DNA of 64,000 nucleotides from Lates calcarifer (lineage: Eukaryota; Chordata; Actinopteri; Centropomidae). The notes under the pieces are model-generated. The model was not told the origin of the DNA. It worked only from the letters and a program-made list of their open reading frames with translations, and searched no databases. Shown here one piece after another: positions 1 to 13,960 of the stretch. Every line of letters begins with the position of its first letter. Position 1 is the stretch's first letter. The DNA lies in the NCBI RefSeq assembly GCF_001640805.2, contig NC_066849.1, positions 23,744,250 through 23,808,249 of the forward strand, in the 5' to 3' direction. Made by a program: the position numbers and the translations under genes.

Positions 1-3000
1 GTGCACCAACACTGTGACAGTGACATATGATCATGATTTGGCAAATGACCTTAAAACTAACAGCTGAGCCATGTTACAACTGCTAAAGTGTTTCTTTTTT
101 CTATTGTGGCTGACCTGCATGCTAAAAAGTTGAACACTGAGGTCCTATTGTTGTCTCGTCTGTCTTCCAAACTCTCAAATATCAATATCAGCCTTGAAAA
201 TCCAGTGTCAGCTGAACTCCACACTAATTTTGACCATTTTAACTACACATTTTTTTTGTTGGCACATGCCAAATTGGACACATGCCACTGTGACTGATGG
301 ACAAAATAAAATTTGTTTCCTGCCGAGATTCAAACCCCAAAATGGGTCACAGGTCTGTTTCTGCTGCGTTTCCCACTGACAAAGCCACTGATCTGCTTAA
401 TGAGCTTCGATCGCAGAAAGAGAGAATAAATTAGTCATTTAGCTCCCAGACGAGGAGGACTGAAGACGCCCTGTGCTGAGATTCCGCTGTGGAGACACTC
501 TGATAACCAATCAGATGGCTAGACAGCCTCAGCCAATCAGAGAACCAGATGGCCTGGGTACATTCCATGAGAGACGGCAAGGTTAATTAGCATAGAAAAT
601 GCTGCTAGGACAATAGACTAATTACGTACTGTGGCATTCCAGAGCAGGGTGCACACACATATACACACATACCAGAGCACACATGGCACAGACTGGGTGG
701 GAAATGTCAACTTGTCTGAAACACTGGCATCAGTCTGATACCCCCAGGCTCAGTCTGCACTGTGTGTGTGTATTTACTGTGTCTATCTGCGTTCATCTTC
801 CTCGACAACAAGCAGAAAAAAAGGTCTCTTTCAAGAATGCAATGGGGGAGAGGAGACATGCTTTGTGAGTGTGTACTGGAGGTTGAAGAGGGAGGGGAGA
901 AGGCTGGCATTTGGATAGAGATTTTGAGAGAGGAGGTAAGAAAAACAAGAGGAAAGTAGGAAGAGGAGGAGATCAGGACTGCATCTACATGAACATTCAT
1001 TTGGTCTAAAGCCCAGTTCAGATGGGATTTATTTCTCTTAGGGCATCTGGGGTGATTTTAATATCACCTGCCCTGATCAGTATGGCTGATATTGCAGCTG
1101 ATCTCCTAATTTGATTCGATTTTGTTTTGTTAAGTACAGAACTGACCGATTTTGATTTGATTCAGTTCACTTCTACATTTATCAGAATTTATCCTGGAAA
1201 TCCATACATCCACTGATCCCTTGAGAACATACTGGACAGAAATTTAATGTCTGCTTGCTAATTCATCACAACATCACCCTGATATTTGCAGACAGTTGTT
1301 AGCTAGTGTTAGCTCCCCAGCAGGGATATACTAAATAAAGAAGTATCCACACACTGTTAACTTGACTTCCACAGCTTTACAGCTAGGTCCAGTGTGGAGA
1401 GTCTATCTGTGTAGATGTGATCTCTAGATTCACAACAAGATTGCCAGAGTCAACTAACCATCCTGTAACTGAAAGTGTGTCAGGTCCACATAGACTGAAA
1501 GTATTCATAGACACATTTTCATATTCATACACACATTTTCACATTATACACTAAACACAACCATCAAACTTTAAACTTTTATGCCAACACTGCTGTCTCA
1601 TTTTTATTGTTTTATATACTTTTGGACAATTCAACAAAAGGTAATAAGTTCGCGTTTTGGACTGTTGGTCAAACAAAACAAGCAATTTTAGTCACAGTTG
1701 AAAAAGTTGACCTACAACTATTTGAACTATGAGTAGAGGCCAAAGCACAAGGAGGTTAAGTACACATAGTTTATACCTGTGTAGATTACAGACACACATA
1801 CACACACATGCTTTGCTTCTTCCTTGCTGAGAGCATCTGGATTTGAATAGACTTGGATTTGTTGCTAAAAGGTTGTTGTGTTGAAAAGTCTCCAATTGCC
1901 ATCTATGGGCAAAACAGACAGGAGCACTGGCATGCTGTCGACTTCACCCCCCTCACTTCTCTGCAGGCAGGGGGACCAGCCAGCTTCTTCAGATGGTTTA
2001 CAAACCCTCTACTGCAGGTTTTAGCTTTAATATTACTGTGATTTCCTCTCTGACACCCCAGAGAGCTTTCAATAGGGAGCCCTTCTATTCCATTAGCCCA
2101 ATTCTGTATGTGAGAGGGTTTGATAAATGCCTCAACTACATGAGCACCTGCAGCTCTTCACATTCCTTAGACCTACTTCTAACCTGAATTAAAACTAATC
2201 TACCCTAGGCTAAGCTGCTGTCAGCAACTTTCACTCCAGATTTCATGTGTCTACTCCATAGTAAACAGAGAAACTGTTCTATTTGCTGGAGGGTTTCTGC
2301 TGCAAAAGGTGTTGAGTTTGCATTAAGTTGCGTATTTATACATTATGTCATTATTTTTATTGGACATTTTCTGAAATTGTGATTTTTCAACTTGTGATAA
2401 CTGCTCCTCAAGGCAATACAACTTTCTGTTAGGCATAATTATTCAGACTTTGTTTAGAGCTGAAAATAGGGCTACAAATAACAGTAGTTGTTTTGTCAAT
2501 ACAACATCCAAACATACTAAAAAATGCCTGTCCTGAGAGAGCAAGGTGACATGTCTTGTTTAATCTGGTCAACAGACCAAAATCCAAACATATTCAGTTT
2601 ACAATGATATGTGACAAAGAAACACAACTGAGAAGCTGTAACCAGAAAATCATAAGGCATTATTTATTTACAATTTTCTGATGTTTTACAGCCTAAAGGT
2701 TTAGTTGATTATTAGAAAAAAAACAGATTAAAATGATAAGGAAAATAATCATTAATCGCATCCCTAACCATAATTAATAATTTTGTTCCTATTCCGCAGT
2801 GTTGCGCTTGCAATCTAGACAAGATAATCTAATGTGTTTGGTGCTAATTTAAATGCTTCGTAGCTGTGAAAAGTCTAATAAGAGCTGATTGCCTATTTAA
2901 TAGCTGTTATCTGGCTCTCAACATAACATGACCCATGTTTGGAGCAGTGCTGGTAATTGAATTACTTCAGCGTTCAGATTAGTTTCAATGAGCTGTTTAC

Positions 3001-3022
3001 ACTACTTTATCTCCACCCTGTA

Positions 3023-3024
<2 letters not shown>

Positions 3025-3079
<55 letters not shown>
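3025..3079. repeat. (CA)n microsatellite, about 27 units
   Basis: Uninterrupted AC dinucleotide run visible directly. The reading frame that crosses it is an artefact of the repeat. Confidence 0.97.
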
Positions 3080-3081
<2 letters not shown>

Positions 3082-5330
3082 CTATCACTGTTTGTTCTTC
3101 CTTACAGGATCTGTTTTCTCATTTTCTTTCTTTCCCCTGCGGAAACAGAAACTACTGCATGACTACAGTCCCACACAAACACACACCAACCTGACTATCC
3201 ACACAAACTATAGAGGAAATATGTGATTCATAGTTGTTCAAATTATACATAATTTCAGTGGATTAAAATGAATCAGGGAGAGATCACAGTCAGCTCTGAC
3301 TCAGTGAGCGGCTTCATTCTTTAGACAGTCATTCTATAACTCCATGTTTGGCTCCATTCATGTTGACCAGAGCATTAAAACATACTTCTTTTGGTTACGT
3401 GCACATCCTAGAGTACACCAGCGGAGTTAAATGGGTTGCTGTGAGGTGTTTCTACAATTGTCATATTTCTGTGTTTACATCAGTTCCAGTGGTTCAGTTG
3501 AGGTGAATAAATGGGTGTTTCTTCCTGTTATGCAATAGCTGGAGAATTTGTTTCCCAGTCTGTGTATTGTTTACTGTTGAATGATTATCTCAAACTGTGT
3601 GTTTTGATTTACACCTCGCTAACAGCTGTACAGTGGTTTAAGAGGAAAACTATTCATCTGTTTCAGATCACAGTCAAAGATACCTTGTGAGGCTGTTATC
3701 ACTCCTGAAAATCTTGTAGTAATCTCTCTTGACAGACTCTCCACTGGAATGTGTGCTTTCATTTGTTTCAATGGGTGGACCAGTTAAACACTTTGTTCAA
3801 TCACACTGGTCCTGGAGGCAATTTAACAGGAACCTATGCTCATCATCCGCCAGAAAACACAGCTCAGGCAAAAACATCAAAACTCTTTCCTAAAACTCAA
3901 AGAGGATGGAAAAAGCATTGCAACAGCTAATAAATGCCTTACACACAGACGCAAAACTGAGAAGTTGTTACAGATGTTGGCTGAAAAGGCAAATAATGGT
4001 CAAGTCCACTGTTCTTCCCTTTTGTAACAAACAGAGATGGCACACATGCTAACAAAAGAAAAGAAGGTCCGCCTTCTGGTCTGTATCTTAAAAAGTAAAA
4101 ATCTGCTGTAGAGCTGAAACAATAAGTCAATTAATTTGTGGAAGGGAAATTCATTTGGTAACTATTTACCAAAACTAATACCAATGGTTTTAGTCTGTTG
4201 GTCAGACAGAACAAGGAATATGAAGACATTAGACACCTTGAGCTTCAAGAAATTGTGTTGGCCTATTTTTCATGGCTCACAATTTACTATAATTGTCATA
4301 AACCGTGTGTTTCCATTTTAGGTGTTTCAACAATATTTACTTTGGGGCAATTTTCTTAAGCTAGTCAGTCCATCTTTGAATGAACACATACAAGACCTAT
4401 GAGGAGGTGTCTGTGTCGGAGTGGGAGACAGGTCTGTCAAACATTAACCGGATCCGAGCGTAGTAGGGCTCCATTCCACTAAATAACCATTACAGTGAGC
4501 CTATTCTCTCTCTACAGGAGTATAATTCACCAACTTAAATCACTGAAGAACTGAACGATAGTTGATGTCTTTTTAGACATTAAAGAAACTACTTCAGTGG
4601 CATTGCTGTACTAATGTGCTGATATTTAGAAAATAAAACAGAACTTCTCTGGTTTACAGTTCATTCACATTTCAGGAGGAGCCAAGGACAAAAAAGGCAA
4701 AATGTCACTTTTTTTAGAAGTCGCTGCCTTCTCCATATATGGTTGTAACAATACAACCATAAATCAGTGACAGTCACACTTTAACCAGTCACATGTTAGT
4801 CAATGCATAACAAACTTTTTGCTGACTGGAAAGAATGGCACCTGGTTAGAAAGAAGAGAAGCAGCACTGAGACACATATGCAGAAAGACAGAGTGCACAT
4901 GTGTGTGTCATGTGCTGATAATAAACATGGATGACAGCGGCTCCATCATCTGACCTCCTTTACCACAATAAACACTCTGTTTCTGCTGTAAGCCATGCAT
5001 TCACACCATCTCTTCATTCAAACAGAACAATAAATGATTCTATACATTTAGGCTAATGTGCTTCATTAAGAAGAAAGACAACAATTCCTGCTTATGACCA
5101 TTATTTCACCTTGACTACAATCCACACTTTCTTCTTTACCCTTAGCCTAAACATCTTTTATGTGTAAACTATCAAAAAAATTACATATGTATTACAAACA
5201 TTAAATAACCTTAGATGAAAGTGTGAATATGTTGCTGCCAACTGGCTTCAACATTCACCCGCAGAGATTGATGAGCTTTTTTATATAAATCTGAGTGGAG
5301 ATTGAGGCCAGCTTCGAACCTACAACAGTA

Positions 5331-5350
5331 AAAAAAAAAAAAAAAAAAAA
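5331..5350. repeat. A20 homopolymer
   Basis: Twenty or so consecutive A. It could be the poly(A) tail of a decayed retrotransposon copy, but no element is recognisable beside it. Confidence 0.85.
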
Positions 5351-8300
5351 CTGCAACAAGTAAGATTACTCACTACAAAAGTACACAAGTAGAGCACTGT
5401 CACATAGTAGGTGACGCAGACAAAAACTGACAAATGTGTGCCAAAGACAACACACTGGCAACTGAGGAAGCTCTTAAATAGACAGTGTGTCTTATAGCAA
5501 CTGGTGGAAAACTGTTGCCCTGGAAATACTAAACTCTTGGTTCGGATGCCAGAAATATCATGAAGATTTTACTTATAATACTCCTTGCTTAGACAGGAGG
5601 ATGAAGAAATTTTCATTGTTATATATTTGACATACATAGAAGTAATGTCTTTGTTGACATTTTGCAATTGTATTTTTATCAAAAGTAACATAGCGTGAAA
5701 GCTTCCTGTAAAGTCTGCTTGACATTCACTGGTCCACCAGCACAACTTCTATTAGTCGGCTCTGTTATTTTGCATCATGAGCCAAGAAATTTAAGTAAAC
5801 ATGCACCAGCATTAAATTCCACAACATCAAGCACCATGTAAATAATTTACCTCTTAATATCTACCTAATAAAAAATAAATCATCGTTTTAAAATCTGCAT
5901 GTTGGCATGCAGATGGCAGACTGAGTAGGAGGTATAACTGTGCAGTTTTTAATATTCATGTATAGCTTTAAATGAGTAATATAATTTCATTTCATCTCTA
6001 TATGGGTTTTTATTAGAATTCTGTTAATATGGCAGCAGCTAATGGATAACCTTTAAATAAACAAATAAATATGCAGGTTTGCATGACAGGACATGCTCAA
6101 ATCACATCTTAATATTTATTCTCATGGAAATAAATGGAGCAGAGCGGATATTGCTTGCAATGTGTCAGGCCCACGAGGCAACAATTAACCACACAAAGGA
6201 CATTATTATCTTTAGTCAGGGTAATAATATATGAAAATCATGTTAAGTCTTGCAAAGGTTTGCAGGCAGCATAAGAAACTGGTGAAGCAATCCAAGACTA
6301 CTGACATCCATCCCCATAAGTGAGGGTTTGACTCCAATGCCTGTCTATATGCACACATGCTCATGTACACACACACACACCTGGGCACTCCTGTCTGTGG
6401 CTAGCTAGTCAGGTTTCATAGCAACCTGATCCTCTCTATTGTCTTGCTTTTCTGCTGCTTCACATACACACCCTGACAGACTGGTTAGACAAGAGAGACA
6501 GAAAGACAGAAAAAGAGTCTGATAATTGGACATTTAGACCGATATTAATCTGTCCTAGCAAGCACAAGATACAACCCATTTTCAACACTTAACCATGTTA
6601 CCAACGCATACTTGCTCCATAACCATTTTAACACGACACATCTTTTTTGTCAGCCTGAATGTAGCAAAAGATGACGTGATGATGTTTTGGGGAAATGTTT
6701 CCGTCAGCTCATATTAGTTCTACAGAGGAGACAAGAAGTTGCTGATCTCTTTGCTTTTCAAAATGACTGCACGCTCGTCTTACACTCACTTGGTTGACTA
6801 GTCTGTTGTACTGAAAACATGTTGCTGGTCAACTTAAACTGCTTGGTTCAGCAGGTCAGCACAGCCTGTCTTACTGTCTCTTTTCTTGCAAGAACAATAT
6901 TCCTTAACAGACAACCAAGCCAACAAATCCACTGGCTCAAATTCAAATATCTGTCTCTATACTAAGATCAAAAGTGAACAAAATTATCCAGACAGTCAAC
7001 ATTGTCTCCATCCTTGAATTGTAAAGTCAGTGAAATCTGAGAGATGTGAGTTTTACCCAGATTTTAGCTGAAACATATTATCATACTGTGTTGTTTATAC
7101 GTGCCATATGAGTTTAATTTTTTACTCTGCAGGGCTAATTTTGCACAGCAAAATTCAATACCAAACAAAAATTAATTTAAAAAATGAACACCCTTTCATT
7201 ACAACATTGTACTGGAATATCTCAAAAATACAAGGTGTTAGCATAGTTACATATTTATATTTGAATGAAACATCCAATTCTGATCCTGAGCCACAAGTGT
7301 CAAACTGAACTGCAGTTAGGAATCTTTGGGAATCTATACTGATTCCAAAGATCAGGATTTGATTTGCAATTGGTCCTTCATTTTGGAAAAAAAGACACAT
7401 AAACATCCAGGTTTATGTGGCAACTTCAGTTTCAACAAAGTTAATGTTAGCTTTTTCCAAGTTGTTAGTGAATACTCCCACACAATGGCTCTTAGCTTTA
7501 TTTGTAAATGTCAAGACAGTTACTTTGATCAGGACCCATTAGCTTGTCTCACCCTGAGTCTGACCCTCCTTGTCTCAACCCTGATCTTGACCAGGGGTCA
7601 TTTTGCAGGGTCAATCTTCTGACACTGAGGGTCGCCCAGTGGATTTCCTGGGTCACTATCTGATCTTAAAAGGGTGCTACAGAGGAAAGCCTGTTCTTAA
7701 GGACAGAACTGTGAGAGCTTGTTTTACTAAACAACCCTCACTCTGAGTCTCAGAGTGGCCAGATGTGTTTCGGGATGACATCAGTTCACAAAATGAGTAG
7801 GTTTGCCAGCCACATACACACACCACACACACCACACACACATTGCAATTTAAGCACAGCAGAAAACTTTCTTTTGCATGTGGTGAATTAGATTGAGTGT
7901 ACTGTGAATATGTTGCTACGATTTAGCTACACAACTCTATGAATGGCTGCAAAAAAATTTAGTTAATGGCAAAAAAATTACAGTTGTGTGGACAGGATGG
8001 TCCACGGTGAAGTTCTCAGTTGTCCATTTTTTTGTCTGATCAACGGTCCCACACCTCAACATAATAATAATGCATTATTATTTTGATATCTAATTATATA
8101 ATATCATTATATAATACTTACATATTATTATTTTATGTAAATAATGACTGACACAACTTTATGTTTCAATAGCCTTGATAGCCTGAGGTTCTGTGTTTAA
8201 TGAACACTGGGCGTAGGAAGTTGTTGAGATGCCGAGGCTATTGATGGATATTGCTCAGTAGCTTCAGGTCACAGGCTACACAACAAAGCAACACATATTT

Positions 8301-9039
8301 ACCTGCAGCTTAGTTTAACTGATGCATTTTGTTAGATCTATAGGTGCTGCTGAAATGCCAAAAGTTAACAACCTCTCAAAATTCTTTGAAGAGTTGAGTC
8401 CTTCAGGTGTTTTGTTAAATGCATTGTCTTTCATTGGTACCATGCTACAGTATTAGCCTTCTTAAAATCAATAGTTACTATATTATATGGCTATTATATC
8501 AGATTCTTATAATTCCTTTATATAATCAGATTGATAAGATTCAACTAGCAGGCACCAAAAAATATAAATAATTCTCTTTTGTTGGCTGTCAAGGTTTCTC
8601 TGTCGGTGTTTTTGAACTACAAAATCACAAAGTCCACTTGCAGTTTTAGAGTTGACTTAAAATGACTTAAAATTTCTTTTCCCTCACAAATGATCTCTGG
8701 GCAAGTACAAACACTACACAGAAACAACAATAGCTTATAGTTTAGTGTTATGGAATTCATATTAATTATTGACAAAAGATATAATCTCAAAAGCAACTGT
8801 CATCCCTGAATAAAACATGACAACCCTGCTACCTCAATGTTTTCCACACAGCTCTTTGCTCATACAAAAAGAACAAGGAAAGTCAGAGGGTTTCAATGGC
8901 AGATTAATTAGCTATGGAGCTAAGCACATCTGGGTATTCTGCAACCAGGAATTAGATGAACCCAACCCTTGCATGTATTACTGGGATTGAGCAATGACTG
9001 AGCTTGCTATACAGGGACACACACTCACACAGCCTGGTA

Positions 9040-9245
9040 TAAGTATCTTTGTGGGGATCAGTCATTGATTATAATGCATTCCCTGCCACCTTACCCTGAT
9101 CCTAACCTAAACAGAACTGTAACCCTAACCTTGAAACCAAGTCTTAAACCTCAATCAGCCATTTTAGGTTCCCACAAAGCTGTTCCAGAATTGAAGTGGG
9201 CTCCCAGTTTTTAGACCTCACAAATATAGTAAAACAAGCACCCAT
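9040..9245. repeat. Dispersed CCCTAACC-containing fish repeat
   Basis: GTGGGGATCAGTCATTGA at the left, a central run of CCCTGATCCTAACC / TAACCCTAACCTTGAAACC and CCTCACAAATATAGTAAAAC at the right match an interspersed repeat I remember from many teleost introns. The short CCCTAACC runs are part of this unit and are not a telomere. Confidence 0.55.
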
Positions 9246-11983
9246 ACGCACACCAATAGCTAATTTTAACACAATCAGTTTTAGTAGTTGTCCACGCTTT
9301 TAACCACAGCGTTTCCTGTGTGTGTGTCCAATATGACAGAACAGGATGTGATGATTACTGTATCTGTTCAACAGTCCATTGAGCTGTGTCATCAGACCAT
9401 ATGTGCATGCCTGCATACACACAAACACAAACAGCTCATTCATCTCAGGAAAAAAGCCACAGGATCCCTGATGCAGCTAACCGCTGACTCGAGTGCCATA
9501 ATCACAGTTGGGGTTTGGCATGAGGCTCCCAGCTGTGTGTGTATGTGTTGACCACGACACCTTCTCCTCACAGTGTTCACACTGGTTAGTGTGGCTGACT
9601 TTGGGCTATGACGCTTGGTTTGGGTGCTGACAGCTGGCACTATTTAGCAAACAAATGCATCTCATCAGTTTTAGTCCATTCAACACCACCAACCAAAAAT
9701 CTATCATTTGTGGGAGAATTTTCCTTTATCCTGACAACTTAATTTGAGTATAGCAAAGCAACAGCAGGTGTTAGGTAAAACTCTACATGTAAATAAGCAC
9801 ATTTTCATTCCAATATGCAAAGTGCCATGGTCCAGATACAAGCAGGCTGAAAAAATATATTATTACTTCAGCAAAGCCGGTTTGTGCTGGTTAATCCCCA
9901 CAGCTTCGGTTTTTCAATGTAGCTCTTTCCCCCTGTTTACAATCTTTATGCCAAACCAAAAAACTAGTAATGTCATCAAACACTTTAGTTGCCAAATAAT
10001 TTCTGTTGATGATTGATTGAATAATCACTGCAGCTTTAGTTTGGTCAGTCAGGCTAGCTGCTTGTGGTGTCTGCAGCCTCAGATATGAGAGTGCAATCAA
10101 TTGTCTCATTCAACTCTTAGCAAGAAGTCAATAAGCATATTTGCCAAAACTATTCCTTTCACATTATAATTAATTGACTCTTAGATACAGTGCGTTTTCA
10201 GTGGATGGCAAAAGACTATATTCCCTATAAATCTGGTTTAAAATTTTAGCATTTCTCTCTCAAGAGTGTCCCTCTATCCCTCTACACAGTGTCTCAGTGT
10301 TGTGGAATATTCCCTACAATGTTCCCTTACATCCAGTGGAAATTCCCTTTAAATAGCTTACATTAACTCAATAACTGCTTGGATTCAGTGGAAACATCTC
10401 CTCAGATAAGCCTTTACCACTGGTATAAATAAGCATGTAGATTCAGAGAAATGACCTTTCACTTCCTGCAGGGAGCGACTGAGCATGACTGCCCTCATCA
10501 TGTGACGTGCTGACAGAGAAACTATGCTCAGTCCACATGCATGTTTTCATTCCCACCCACCCCGGTTGCATGTTTTAACGGCAGAGAACAACACATACTA
10601 GTCAACAATGTAATTACCTGTGAATGTGTTTCATAGGTATTAATCATTAACTCTATAGCATATGACCAATATATGATAACAGACTAAAACTTGGGTGTAG
10701 TACAACTACTTGAGAGGAGGGCAACTGGGCCAATTAGTTCTTTTCTAGGGGGTCACTGCTCCATCTATGGGGGACATAATACTGTGAAACCTATACACCC
10801 ACAGAGGGATACAAAATTATACTCAAATGACATGATATTAGATATTGTTGTGATTCTAATTATTACTTTCAAAAGTGGAATTATATTTAAGAAATAACTG
10901 TAATGAAGTATGTGAAGACAAACTGCTGGTAAGTCATGTCTGATAACTAACACAGTTATATACTGACACACAGACAAACAAGATGCTGCACAGCCCTGAA
11001 TTTCCAGAAATTCCAGATTACAGTGACTAAATATTGGTGCCACGTTCTTATTTACCTACACTAGTGTTAGATGTTGGTCAGTGCTTGACTTCTATCTACC
11101 TACAGTGTTTACTGACTGTTGGTCTTTTTGAACAGCAAAAGCACAACTCGTGTAATTTTGAATATCAAATCAGTACAGAAAAGTGTTTTTCTTTGACAAA
11201 CTGTCTTAAGCCAAGCATACAGACTCCCCTTTACAATGTACTTTAACCTGGTAAAAACCAATAGTTTCATTTTGGAGTTTATCTAAATCATCATATAAAT
11301 GTTGATACAGCTGATAAAAATCTAACAAGACAAAGAGTGATGTCTGTCAGCCATGCTAACAGATCTGTGAGGCTGTACTTATGCATAGTTGTACTTTCAG
11401 CTAAATTATATGTGAACATGTTCTCAATAACAATGCTAATATGTTGATGTTTATTTGGCATAATGTTTCACAGGTTCACCATTTTAATTTTGCGTATTTC
11501 AAGCAAAAGGGTTTAAATGAACAATGGCGAGCCCAGACTAGATAAACACAAAGCTTTGGGAGACAATAGTGGGTCACAAAGTGGGTTTAAATTGGTTTAC
11601 AAATGACTGTAGAAATCTGAATCCTGTTTGAGACTATTGTTGGCATCTCATTGCGAAAGATTTCTCCCACTTTAAGTCCTTGCAATTTATACTTGGCTGA
11701 TTCAAGCAATGGAGGTTACACAAATCTCAGGTTGTCAGGAGGAAAATAAAATGACTTTGACGTTTCCTAAGAAAAAGACAACAAACTCTTCACCATTTCA
11801 TCTCTTCTTAAGAAAATACAGATATGTTTCCTTGCGTCTAATAAATACTGGGATGACAAAACAGTTCACAATCAGCCTGCTGCTCTGGGTGGTAACATCC
11901 TTTGTCCTGCACTCTGACTACCTGAAATATTATAGTGGGGTACCCACAGTAACCAGGGGGTACGCTGTGTACTTCATGAGCAG

Positions 11984-11997
11984 GTTACCTAGGTAAC
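11984..11997. promoter_or_regulatory. Perfect RFX-type X-box
   Basis: GTTACC-TA-GGTAAC is a perfect inverted repeat fitting the RFX X-box consensus (GTNRCC, 0-3 bases, RGYAAC). It sits within a 16-bp palindrome (11983-11998). No gene start is visible nearby, so it could be a distal element. Confidence 0.4.
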
Positions 11998-13868
11998 CAG
12001 CAACCCTCCATGCAGAGCAGCTAGTGAGTGTGTGTGCAAATGAATGGCACAGAGCAGTTTTATTGGCTTCTGAAACTTCAATAAACACCCTGGGAAAAGT
12101 CTTCTGTTGCTAGAATTAACATGGTCTGCTTGTATGCAAACAGGCTGTATGTCAGATAGGGAGGGAGACAGAGAGAGGAAAGAAGGGAGACGAGTGAGAG
12201 GAGAGGGGGTGGTTACGCTTGTCCCATGTATATACAATTTCTACACATGATGTCTGTATTTATGGTCTGTGCATTGTTGCAAATTCCTGCCAAAAGCCAC
12301 TGTTTCCCATACATAAACTCATCGACCACAACAGAAGAATGCATCACAAATAGACTCCCCTGAGTGATAAGGCAACGTTGTAAAATTGCTTTTGTATTGA
12401 CTGTGAACAATGCCAATTGCTACGTCAGCGCAAGGGGGTGGGGACCTGCAAAAACCCTTGAGATGGTTCCAGGAAATCCATAGTCAAAAGACAAAATACT
12501 CAAGAGTTTTTTAACCTTGAGGTCATGATCCCATGTGGGGTTGGCTGATTTGGAGATGGAGTTGAGGGAGACTTCTAGTTTAAATTACTATTTCCTAGGT
12601 CAATAATTAGCTGCTGTCCTCAAATGACTTAAAGGGGTTTGAAATTCATCATTGCAATATTATTCAGTTGGGACCAACTCCATGCTTTTTAAACACATGT
12701 ATCCCTTACTCAAATTCATAGGATAATTGACTATTTGGGTCAGTAAACATTTTAGATCTTATAAAAGGCACAAAGAAGAAGGTCAAAAAGGTCAAAGAAA
12801 ACCTCACTACAAAATACAAATATCTCAAATTAAAGAACTGATGCAGGGTGATTTTATTTTATTCTTCTATTACCCTCGTTAACCCACGTCTAACCACTAT
12901 TCTAGCCACTTTAACTCAAACAAAAACAAAAAAAAATTTTCCCATATGTGGCCCCTGGGAGAAAATTCTCACAAACAGCAGCTCCACATCACCAAAGTCT
13001 ATTTGAGGCTCTGTGACATTAAACCATTTTAAAACTCTTCCCATTTTATCTTGGTCTGTGGGAAACCCTTCTATAAATGTGTCTGTGCTGGAGAATGCTG
13101 CCCAATCCCGCGAGAGGAAAGGGAGGGCTGGTAGAGGAGATGAAGATTGTTGGCATAGGGATGGAGAGGAAGGGAGAGGGGCAATTATCAACTCTACAAT
13201 GGGATAAGAGGAGCTAATGGTTTATCTTCACATGGCAAACATACACCCACGAGTCGTTTCTCACATGAACAGACACACACCCACAAACAGGGAACAAAAA
13301 GGTGCTTGATTCATTCGTGCTTGATTTATTCTCCATGCTCTAACATTGGTATCTAAGGGAAGTAATGGTGCTGCAGAGACAGAGAACCAGAACTCTCGTA
13401 AACATGGAACTGAATCAGATGTCTGGAGTACATGTTTACACATTTGTGTGTGGCTATCTGTAAGTCAGCTGATGTTTTGTGTCTGAGCCTTTATGTCACT
13501 AAGTAATTTGGTCTTGTGTCCGTCCACAGAGCAGATAGCATCAGTGCAGCAGAGATGAGCAGGTTTAGCAGCTGATGTGTTTAGTATACAGCAACCAAAG
13601 GACATCAGCTGGAGGACATCTCGCTTCTCCGTCACCAGCTCTAAATGTTGTTATAGGTTTACCACAACCATGGCAAAAACATTCATCTAACTGCTGTTTT
13701 AGTCAACACAAATTGGCCCAGTGAGTGAACAAGAATCATAATAAATAGCCCTATTGCCAGGCAAGGTTGTACTGTTCCTCTAAAATCTTCTAATTTACCA
13801 TTTTTTTTCCAAATCAAAACTCAATTTGAACAATCCAGGTGAGAACCTGGTTTAAAAAATACAGTTTA

Positions 13869-13960
13869 TGTGGCACACTGGATTGTGCAATGTAGAGGTC
13901 CCCTCCACCAATGCAGAAACCCAGGGTTTGATTCCCAGGGGTGGTGTCTACTGGGAACTG
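13869..13960 (+). repeat. Candidate tRNA-derived SINE head
   Basis: GTGGCACACTGGATTGTGCA resembles a Pol III A box region, and GGTTTGATTCCC at 13925-13936 resembles a B box. Spacing fits a tRNA-derived SINE, a class with many fish copies that begin GTGGCGCAGTGG. No cloverleaf forms, so it is not a tRNA gene. Confidence 0.45.

Larger units (their letters stand above)
1..8999. other. No gene seen; repeats and possible non-coding conserved blocks
   Basis: Open frames here are short, lack splice-site support and show no family similarity. Contents are the CA microsatellite, A20 tract, pieces of the dispersed repeat, and AT-rich blocks with homeodomain-type TAATTA words that look less random than their surroundings (about 570-640, 2800-2950, 5880-6240). 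It may be a distal regulatory region or a long intron. Confidence 0.5.

Noticed and set aside
9110..9140. Telomere-like CCCTAACC words
   Set aside because: Only scattered copies inside a recognisable interspersed repeat, not a tandem array.
13869..13960. A tRNA gene
   Set aside because: A- and B-box-like words are present but no acceptor or anticodon stem forms; it is better explained as a SINE.
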